This document shows positions 55,667 to 64,000 of a DNA stretch of 64,000 nucleotides, piece by piece. The translations under genes were made by a program, and so were the position numbers. The notes beneath the pieces are model-generated. The model had not been told where the DNA came from and did no database searches. It saw only the letters and a program-made list of their open reading frames with translations. The stretch lies in the NCBI GenBank assembly GCA_027405735.1, contig JAPEHQ010000016.1, positions 496,001 to 560,000 of the forward strand, written 5' to 3'. This stretch comes from Mucor racemosus. Lineage: Eukaryota > Mucoromycota > Mucoromycetes > Mucorales > Mucoraceae. Positions within the stretch are counted from its first letter, which is position 1, and each line of letters begins with the position of its first letter.

Positions 55667-56800
55667 ATGTCTTCAGTAAAATTAGTATTACGTTCCCTTG
55701 GAAAATGGGCTGCCCCTCGTCGTTCTTTCCAATCCAGTGCCGTATTCCGTGCAACTGTTGAGCAACAGGAAGAAGCTGCTACACAACGTAACATTTTGAC
55801 ATATTTTGACAGCAACCCCTGTTTGATAACGTTTTATTTGTTTTATTTTTGATAATAGGTGCTGAACGTACTATGACACGTTTCTGGAAACGTGCTGGCG
55901 TCAAAGAAGATAAAGGTATATATACAACTAAAAACCATTTTATCAGCTTCAATCATCTAACATTTATTTAATAATTCAAGACAGTATAACTGTTGTTCTT
56001 GATCAACGTAATTTGAGAACACCTAGTAAAAATATCGTAAAGTTTCCTACAAAGCAAAGAGAACTTGCTTTATTGACAGCTGCTGAATGGGATGCTCAAA
56101 CAAAGAATTTGAAAGCTCACACTTTACCTTTGGTAAAGCTTTGCATAATTGTTAATTAATATAAATCTCACATTCTATTTCTTAAATATCAACATTTAGA
56201 CTTCAATTGTTGCTCGCGCTATTGATGCTTTTGATCCCGCACATGCCGAGGATCCTACTGTCAGATCAGCTGTTATCGACAAATTAATGGCATACTTCGA
56301 TACTGATGCTATTTGTTATCACGAAGAACATCCTGAAGTTTTAACTAAACTCCAAGATTCTTATTGGAAACCTATTATCAATTGGGCAGAGAAGACTTAC
56401 GACGTCAAAATTAACACAACCACAGATATTTTTGCTGTAACACAACCAGACGAAACTAAAGCTAAATTCAAGGCCATTATTGATCAAATGGGTCCATTGG
56501 AATTATCCGCTTTTGAGAAGGGTGTCATGAGCTCTAAGAGTTTCTTGATTGGTTTTGCTTTAGTGCATAAGGGAATTTCTGTTGAACATGCAGCTCAAGC
56601 AGCTCAAGTTGAAATGAACGCTCAGATGGATAGATGGGGAGAAGTTGAAGACAGTAAGTTTATTATTATCAATTTAATTGAATTTGGTATTCATTTTTTT
56701 CTTTTTTTCTTCTTACTTAGGCCATGATGTAGAGCGTGAATACATTAGACAAACTCTTGGTTCTGTAGCTATCTCTTTGATGGATAAACATCAAGGTTAA
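55667..56800 (+). CDS. ATP12: Mitochondrial F1-ATPase assembly chaperone
   Basis: Five exons (55667-55787, 55859-55915, 55981-56132, 56200-56653, 56721-56800) join to 287 residues. The N-terminus SSVKLVLRSLGKWAAPRRSF is basic and amphipathic, a mitochondrial presequence. The mature region has TMTRFWKRAGVKED, ITVVLDQRNLRTPSKNIVKF, ALLTAAEWDAQTKNLKAHTL and DTDAICYHEEHPEVLTKLQD, with the C-terminal LIGFALVHKGISVEHAAQAA and MDRWGEVEDSHDVEREYIRQ, the ATP12/ATPAF2 pattern. The protein binds the F1 alpha subunit in the matrix and hands it to the assembling ATP synthase. Length is normal and no key block is missing. Introns are 65-71 bp, GT-AG. Confidence 0.94.
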
Positions 56801-57934
56801 ATCATAAATTAAAGCAACCATTTTTATTCGTAGAACACCCTTAAAAAATTGTAATATAACATAAAATAGTATCATTATTTAAAAACCATCTCTCTATTAA
56901 ATACATAATAATAGTCAAGAATTGAGCATTATTTCCAAGAAAAAAAAATATGAGGATTCAATTCATGTGTTAAAGACTATTTTCGAACAAGTATATATCA
57001 AATAACTCGATTTCCAACACTCGAGAGAATCCTTCGAACCTGAGCAATTACACTTGAAAATGAAATCCTCTCCTTAATACAGTTTTTAACTTGAAATTGA
57101 GCGCTTTAGTCGAATCACTCAAGAAAAGAGATTAACATTATCGAAAACAGTAGAACAGCGTGGTATACCTTGTAGCTCTGCCTATTTTCTTAGTATAGCA
57201 GCATTCTGCTTTAATGCCAAGCACCTCTGCAAAACCAGTATCATAGCACTCTTCTACAACAAGAAAGTATTTTAAATAATAGTTGATTGATGTTGGTCAA
57301 TGAAACTAAAATACTTTTCTTCAAAAAATCATAGATTTGCTTTTGTTAATATTAGTAATACTTTGATTCAAAGCTCAAGGCTATCTCACCTCGTGATATT
57401 AAGCCAGCAAAGATATTTATGTCCTCTAGCAAGACTGGAAAAGAACTAGACATGTGTTTGAACAGGACAACTAGTGGATAATAGAATATATGTATATTAC
57501 CTAATATGATTTATATTATTCATTATACAATGATAAATAAATTAAAATTCGTTGTTCTTTTATTGTTTAAAATACTTTCTTGTTGTAGAAGAGTGTTATG
57601 ATACTAAGCATATTGAAACGGCATTTAAACAGGATCATTATTATTGATCCGCCTGCTAAAAATGCGTTTTCCACAAAAGGGGTTCCCACTTTATTTTGTT
57701 TCTATGAGGAAAAGAAAAAGAAAAATAATATCAACTCTGCAAAACACTCGAGAAGTATATACTGCCATAAGAGCGGCTGATCTACATTTGAACTGCTGAA
57801 GAAACATTTAAACAGCAGCTGCTGGCGTTAGTTCCTACTTCTTTGGTGGCAAAATGATGGGAAATCAATATGCTATTCATGAAACAACTGAATTTTATTG
57901 TGTGCATGAAAAATGCAAAAAATAGAAAGGCATG
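56801..57934. other. Convergent intergenic region
   Basis: It lies between ATP12 (+) and the CBS protein (-), both ending here. A 60-codon frame at 57598-57780 has no features that support a gene. Nothing else was seen. Confidence 0.45.
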
Positions 57935-59024
57935 TTAAAAAATCGAAGGTTTATGATTTACACATAAAAGTCCCATAATGTCAGACATAGTAACTACACC
58001 AATGACATTTTTAGATTCATTAGAATCCAATATCCAAACACGGTGGGTATCCTCTCTCATCATTATACCAAATACTTCTTTTATAGTGGCATCTGGAGTA
58101 GCCGTACTAGGAGTAAGATAATCGGATGTATACTAGGCTCACAATTTAAGTACGAAACTAAACATAAAACGAAACGTTTTTTTTTTACCTTGATGTATTC
58201 TTTGCAAGTCAAAGTCAACTGGTCTATATGCTCTAAATTAGCACTAGGCAAATCTTCAACACACAGATCACCTTCAAATTTTCCATTTCTATATACATTT
58301 ACACATTATTACAAATATTATGAGAAATAAAAAAGGGCGTTTACTAACTCATCAATTACCGGAACACCACTCAAACTCTTTTCTGCCATCATGCGATAGA
58401 CCTGTATAGCAGTTTCAGAGTCGCTAGCAGTAACTACCTGTTGCTTTTGAATAAGGTTCAAATCTTGTACACCACCGTCTAAATCAAGTAAGCCGGCAAC
58501 AGAATCTGGGTGGTTGACAATATGTCGGATGATATCCGTCTGAGACAAAATCCAAGGCTTTTTCAATTCATCATCAAATTGAACAACTAATGCTCGGTGC
58601 TTTCCATTAGAGAAAGCGCGTAATGTCTATTCAAGTCATTTTAGTATATGATAAAATAATACTTTCTATAAATGAATACCTCAATAAGTTTATCTTTACG
58701 ATCCACTTTTTGAATCCTATAACTTTCTCTATCTGTATCCAACCCCAAAACATTTTCAACAGGATCACCCAGTTTTAGTTTCTCTTTTTCAATAGTAGCA
58801 GTGCTCTCACCGACTAGATAGAGTAAAATATCAAAGAGATTGACAATGCTCACTATCTCTGTATTATTGTGAGAAAACACAGGCAACGAGGTAATTTTAT
58901 TGTGCTGCATCTTGGAAAGTGCAGTTTGGATAGAAACAGTGGGACTGACTGCAATCAAAGCAGGTTTAGTCTCGGCAAGACTTAAATCAATGGGTCTTAG
59001 ATCTGTAATGATACAAGAGGACAT
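57935..59024 (-). CDS. Protein with four CBS domains (Snf4/AMPK-gamma-like architecture)
   Basis: Exons 58680-59024, 58349-58626, 58189-58288 and 57935-58132 join to 306 residues. The sequence is almost wholly two CBS pairs: PALIAVSPTVSIQTALSKMQ...ITSLPVFSHNNTEIVSIVNL; RAFSNGKHRALVVQ...WILSQTDIIRHI; VVTASDSETAIQVYRMMAEK...GVPVIDENGKFEGDL; and PDATIKEVFGIMMREDTHRV...VIGVVTMSDIM. CBS pairs bind adenine nucleotides; four in a row is the plan of AMPK gamma/Snf4 and of Sds23. I cannot decide between these from the sequence. It is likely a cytosolic energy- or nucleotide-sensing regulatory subunit. Introns are 53-60 bp, GT-AG. Confidence 0.87.
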
Positions 59025-60791
59025 GGTATAATAATAAGCGAATAAAGAAACGAAAGATATCTTTTCTCATTAACCTGGAAGAAAAACCGAAGAATAAATT
59101 AGTCACGGCATGAATGCATGATATTTGTATAAATACATAAATCGTGCGAATCTATTCTTCAAAATTGGACTTTAGGAAAGTCTGAACATCATACACACCG
59201 GTGTGGAAGAAAAGATTATATTTATTGCCCCAAATTATAATATTTCATGAATATTGCTTCTAGTAGAGCAATTGCAAAAGTTTGATAAGGATGCTATAGC
59301 ATATCATACTGTTTACATTTAAATTTTAATGTCTACGACTACACAAATAGTTAGCAAAACGGCCACAACGGTAGAAATGTACATGTCGGAGATTTTTGAC
59401 GTTTAGGACAATGTAAATTGTCTATTTATAAACAGTTGACCAAATTGGCTAGTGCCTAGTCTTTCTATACTCGCCTAGTACCTTTCATTTGAGGTGCTGA
59501 GTTTTGTAGGCCATGTGTGTATTTAGTAGTATATCAGTTTCAGTTTGAGAATTAAAAATGTCCAAAACGATAGCTAGATGTCCTGAAAAGTATGTTAATG
59601 ATAACCACTTTATTGCTTTTTTTGTATTCGTTGGTTGATGGCAAGTTCTATAGTATTTCTCAGATTCAAAATATCCTTTCTCATTCTTCTTCTCAGGGGT
59701 AGATGGTGTGACAAATCATTGTAATTTTAAGCGCGCGGAACCTGCATTTGATTTTTATAGCCCAGTGATATTCTACTCAAGAAAAAATATACGTGCCAAA
59801 CTATTCCATCAAGAAAGATGCAATACACAGCATTACATATTGTGAGTCTACATATATTCTATTATACGAGGAATATAGAAAATACATGCTAAGAGTTTTA
59901 TTAAAAAATAAACTCATTTTTTTTTCTCGGCGCATCACTGCGATACACAATGGTGTAAATCTTTAAAGGGTTTTTGAAACCTTGAAAGACATAATTTACT
60001 ATTGCATATTATGTCTGAAAATAATTCCAAGATGCTATTGTTAAACATTATGTTTTTGTTTTCTCTTATTTATTTGTAATTTTTGTAACAGGAGAGTAAA
60101 TATGAAATTCTTATAAATCATCGTTAAGGTTAGTTTTTTCAAAAAATAGAAAACTCTTTTCTATAAAAGGTGTGCCCAATTATATATTTTTTCAGATTTA
60201 CCATCGAAAACCTGAACTACATCAAGATAGGCTTCCTCAACATCACTTTATTACTGCAGCAATCGATGTACAACATTTTTAATTGGCTATTTACCAAATA
60301 GATTCTACTGGCTGAAATGATTAACCCCCATTAGTCGGTTCTCCCCATTGTTTGAGTTAATCCTGTATAGACATTTGATTGCAAGGATGATGCTCTCATG
60401 CTTTGTCCTCTTATTGTTCGGATGAAATCGTGATATCGATAAAATGCAATTATTTAAACGTTAATCTTACCAATCACTGTGGAAAATCAAAGCAAAATAC
60501 AATAACAATTTTCAAACCGGCCCTTTTTTTTGTGTTGTTTGATGTTTGCTAACTCAAAATTAGGAAAGCTTGTATGAAAAAAAAAAAAAAAAATAATTAA
60601 ATAAGCGTTTTATGATCTCTTCAAACATTTCTTTCTTCTTTCTCTTCTTCTTTTCTAAAACTATTTTTTTTTTCATACTAGACTTTGCGATAGACATCAC
60701 TTAATACATTTTTAGATCGTAGATTATCGTATTTTTTTTTTTTTTTTTTTTTTTTTGTTTATTTGTCATATACCTTACACAGAAAAAAATT
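59025..60791. other. Divergent intergenic region
   Basis: 1.77 kb between the CBS protein (-) and the PAQR receptor (+). It has T-runs at about 60530-60545 and 60731-60755 close to the PAQR start and pyrimidine-rich TTCTTCTTTCTC sequence at about 60630-60655, a common fungal promoter feature. No gene is seen. Confidence 0.45.
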
Positions 60792-62282
60792 ATGGAAAAT
60801 TTATTGACTATTCAACCCCAATCTGTCCTTCGACATGATGAAGACATGGACCTCGAAGATTTTTTCAAAGATAATCTTGAACCACTCTTAAAGAAATTCA
60901 AATATAGATTATCACAATTTGAAAATACAGTTGTCAGCAGTGAATCAATTCAAAATTATACAGTTTCAAAAGTCAACAAAGCTTATCTTTTACTTGAAAG
61001 TCTCGGCCAAGAATGGGATGAACGTCGACAAAAAGCCTTAGAAGCAAGAAGACAAATTTTGCAAGAATTAGACGTTAAAAAAATCGATGATCAAACTACA
61101 TACTATCAAATAATGACACCTCCAGATCTCATGAGCGCCATGATGGAATTATCCAAAAAGTATCATGAGCTTGAAATGGACAGTAATGGCGAAATGATTG
61201 ATAATACAATTGATGCTTTTATGCTCAAAATGGAAGAGTTAGACGGCAAAATTTCAGACGCTCTTGGCCGTGCTGATAAAATGCGTGAACGAGTTGAAGA
61301 AAAATTAATGGTTGTTGCAGGTGTTGCAAATGATCATATCGATAAATTAAAATATGCCATGTCTTTCGGTTCAAACCGTTTATTAATATACGATGAACTT
61401 CCTGGACCTTGGCAAAGCAATGAGGTATGTAAATAGCAATGTAATACTAAATTAAACCTTATGTACTCGAGTATAACTAATAAACGGTTCTATTAGTATA
61501 TCCGAACTGGTTACCGCTTTTTAGATTCAGCTGCTGATTGCTGGTATTCTCTATTCTATGTTCATAATGAAACTGGCAATATCTGGACACATCTTTTAGG
61601 TTTCATCGCTTTATTCAGTATTGGTATATATGAATTATTCTTTTCTGATGTAATGACAAGCATTCCTGTAAAAGATCGCTTGATTTTTTTGGTCTTCTTT
61701 TTAGCTGCTTGTAAATGCTTGATGTGTTCTACTGTTTGGCATACTTTATCTGGAATCAATAACCTAAAAGTGTATCGTCAAGTTGCTTGTTTGGATTATG
61801 TTGGTATATCTGTACTTATCTGTGCAAGTATAATGCTTTGTGAATACTATGGTTTTTACTGTAATGATGCTGTTCGTAATACTTATATTTCTGCTACTAC
61901 TACATTGGCTATTATTGGTGTCAGTATGCCATTCCAAGCTTGGTTTGATAAGCACGAGCGTAGATGGCTTCGCATTGCCTTTTTTATTGCATTAGCCTCA
62001 TCAGGTGCTATTGTCATAGGCCACCTTGCTGTCATGCGTGGTATGTTTGAAACATTTAGTTGGTTAACACCTGTCTTTAAATCAATTGCCTGCTATCTTG
62101 CAGGTGTTATTATTTATGGTAACCAATTTCCTGAAAAATTCTGGCCAGGCAAATTTGACCATTTTGGCCATTCTCATCAATTTTGGCATTTGTTTGTATG
62201 TGGTGGTATTTGGTTTCACTATCAGGCAGCACTTCAATTTGCATCAAATCGTGAAATCTTTGGCCAATGTCAATTAATTTAA
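60792..62282 (+). CDS. PAQR-family seven-TM protein with coiled-coil N-terminus (Izh3-like)
   Basis: Exons 60792-61424 and 61497-62282 join to 472 residues. The first about 200 residues are soluble, charged and helical (LESLGQEWDERRQKALEARR), probably coiled coil. The receptor begins at LLIYDELPGPWQSNE|YIRTGYR and shows the PAQR landmarks: NETGNIWTHLLGF, then CSTVWHTLSG, and near the end HFGHSHQFWHLFV, together supplying the metal-binding histidines. About seven hydrophobic segments lie between 255 and 465. PAQR proteins (adiponectin receptors, yeast Izh1-4) act in lipid and zinc homeostasis, probably as ceramidases. The long N-terminus resembles that of yeast Izh3. The exon junction lies just before the receptor domain. 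Confidence 0.92.
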
Positions 62283-62378
62283 ATTATTTATTAGTAATAA
62301 TGATATCCTCCCTTTTATCTTTATATATTTTTCACCCAAAATAATAATAATAAAAACCCTGCATATAATAGTATATAG
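62283..62378. terminator. Short convergent 3' spacer
   Basis: Only 96 bp separate the PAQR and SPT3 stop codons. It has an ATAATAATAATAAA run (62340-62354), probably holding both polyadenylation signals. Confidence 0.45.
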
Positions 62379-63615
62379 CTATATCAAAGAGATTCTTGTA
62401 CGGACAAGGCCGCCTCTAAAATTCTTCATTGGCTGAGGAACTTGTTGTAATCTTCTAAATGCTTCATGAATGTGTTCTGCCAATAAAGGTGTTTGTTCTG
62501 TACTTGGTAATGAGAACAAACCATTGCAAAACGAATCTGGTGATCCAGGTGTTTCTGCTTCATTTTCATCGTCTGAATTTGTTTCATCTTGTCGAGGTGT
62601 CGATACTGTACCATCTACCGATGTTGTGATAATTGATGCTGATGCTGATGCTGCTGCTGCTGTAGGCGTTGTTGATGTTTCCATATTATTGTTATTATTA
62701 TTTTCTTCCTCTTCTCTTTTCCTTTTCAATTGTGAGCTGCCTAAAGAAACTGGCTCATCTTCTTTTTTACCAGCTGCTTCCATAAAATCACGCTTAATAC
62801 TTATAGCTGTCATTGTTAACTTGGATACCATTTCATAGGTCAAAAATCCCAAACTATCAACTATATCATCGTTGGGTTTGACTTCAACAAATGAACTCAT
62901 ATTTGCCCATTCTCGAAATCGTTTGCCTTTACGATAAGTAAATGATGCTTGTCTACATTCTGAATAATGGACATATTCTTCTCTAGTCATCACTCTCGTA
63001 ATATCATCAGCGTCCTTTAACCGTTGTATAGAATCGTTATAAGCTTCCAATTCGTCTTCATCTTCTGACTCGTCTTCTCCATTGAGTGATTTTGTAATTA
63101 CATCCGAAAATTGATTGACTAGTTCCCATGGCAATTTAATAATGCTACGATGTATTTTGCCTGTATTGGTCTCCTCTACGACATCCTCTACTTGATCTCC
63201 AGATGCATCTTTAGCATTCTTACGTACATCTTTCCAACTTAGGAATGATCTCAATCTGTTCACTTTGGCGCGATCATGTCTCATCAGAAATATCAAGTCT
63301 TCCGCACTTAAATATCGTGAATTTCTTCTACTAGCTTGGGCTGCAGCTTGAATAATCTTTTCATTTAAAAGATGAATTAATGAATAGTAATCTCATCAAG
63401 TAACAATTTAATCTTACAATTTCTATGACTTGAGATCGAACAATATCTTCTACTAAAAGAGTCGATTCTGGAAGTGGGTCTGCCACCTCGCCAAATACAA
63501 ACATCATTTGTTGGATTTCGCTTTGAAAGCGATATTTCGACTAATTGGTTATGTTAAAAGTACTGAATATTCTTGGCTCATTAATTGAACTTACTCTTTT
63601 TGCTTCAACAGCCAT
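62379..63615 (-). CDS. SPT3: SAGA complex subunit Spt3
   Basis: Exons 63595-63615 (7 codons), 63418-63540 and 62379-63356 join to 373 residues, starting MAVEAKRSKYRFQSEIQQMM. The N-terminus is a histone-fold: FVFGEVADPLPESTLLVEDI, VRSQVIEIIIQAAAQASRRN, then YLSAEDLIFLMRHDRAKVNR and LRSFLSWKDVRKNA. The C-terminal half has the conserved CRQASFTYRKGKRFREWANM and DDIVDSLGFLTYEMV, as in Spt3/SUPT3H. In between and after are acidic and Asn/Ala/Thr-rich spacers (an Ala-Ser repeat from GATGCT codons). Spt3 helps SAGA deliver TBP to promoters. The short first exon was needed to reach an ATG. Confidence 0.94.
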
Positions 63616-64000
63616 TCTATCAATATTATATATGCTATTTACAATTGTTTTATAATGAAAAAGAAAGAAAAAACTTAACGGACTGAAGGCCTAAAGGGTT
63701 TACTCCGTCGAGTGGATTTGACGGACAATCAATCCATGCCGAGTGTTTGTTGCTCTGGACCAAATTTGTGCTGCAAAATACAACTTCATTTGATAGTCCT
63801 GAACCAAAAGAACCAACACTGACAGAAACATTCGTCAAAAACGCAATAATTAAAGAGATTCAAGCAGTTGAATACCACATTTTCATTGAAATTCTTTGAA
63901 ATCAGCATTTTTGGTGCCTTATTTTGATGAATTACTTTCATTTCTAAATCTAAAAAGTAGATAGAATCAATGCTCTTGGTCCATAGAATCGTTTTGATGC
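63616..64000. other. Window edge, no gene confidently called
   Basis: This is the 5' flank of SPT3. A minus-strand open stretch (63650-63838, containing LVQSNKHSAWIDCPSNPLDG) follows a possible acceptor and could be an exon of a gene lying to the right, but I recognise no family. Confidence 0.3.

Overview
The window is nuclear DNA of a filamentous fungus, most likely a Mucoromycota species of the Mucorales type. The evidence is AT-rich DNA, short introns of 50-90 bp, many CAG/CAA-encoded polyglutamine runs, compact intergenic spacers, a BRCA2 gene with BRC repeats, a minor-spliceosome (U12-type) intron, and LINE retrotransposons resembling the Grem-LINE elements described in Mucor. All gene models were assembled by hand by joining exons with matching reading-frame phase. 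Splice sites are inferred, not measured.

Left arm (1-22.3 kb). A truncated areA-type GATA-like domain gene (-) and a polyQ cyclin (-) come first. A 5'-truncated LINE copy follows, then a CDP-alcohol aminophosphotransferase (+), the mitochondrial ribosomal protein bS6m (-), an unrecognised secreted protein (+), a TBC1D13-like Rab GAP (+), a small secreted Kre9/KNH-like protein (+), and a TPR/RS-domain protein (-).

Middle (22.3-36 kb) is an island of nested LINE copies without host genes. It holds one apparently intact two-ORF element, a nearly identical 5'-truncated sister copy, and several older fragments with three different 3' tail types. Embedded in it (33.68-34.40 kb) is a block of about 500 bp at roughly 90% A+T, flanked by inverted arrays of a repeat of about 32 bp. 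The two nearest LINE groups point away from it. This resembles the centromeres described in Mucor (AT-rich core, pericentric Grem-LINEs). Calling it a centromere is an inference.

Right arm (36-64 kb). A pogo/mariner-type MITE is followed by a pfkB sugar kinase (+), a C2H2 zinc-finger protein (-), a PIP5-kinase (+), a divergent pair of WrbA-like flavodoxin paralogs (- and +), BRCA2 (-), a dispersed repeat split by a solo LTR, an Sds3-like histone-deacetylase subunit (-) with a predicted AT-AC U12 intron, the F1-ATPase chaperone ATP12 (+), a four-CBS-domain protein (-), a PAQR receptor (+) and the SAGA subunit SPT3 (-).

The host genes are unrelated housekeeping functions: membrane lipid synthesis and signalling (CPT/EPT, PIP5K, PAQR), mitochondrial biogenesis (bS6m, ATP12), chromatin (Sds3, Spt3) and DNA repair (BRCA2). 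No operon-like logic applies. The informative architecture is the gene-free LINE/AT core between two ordinary gene arms.
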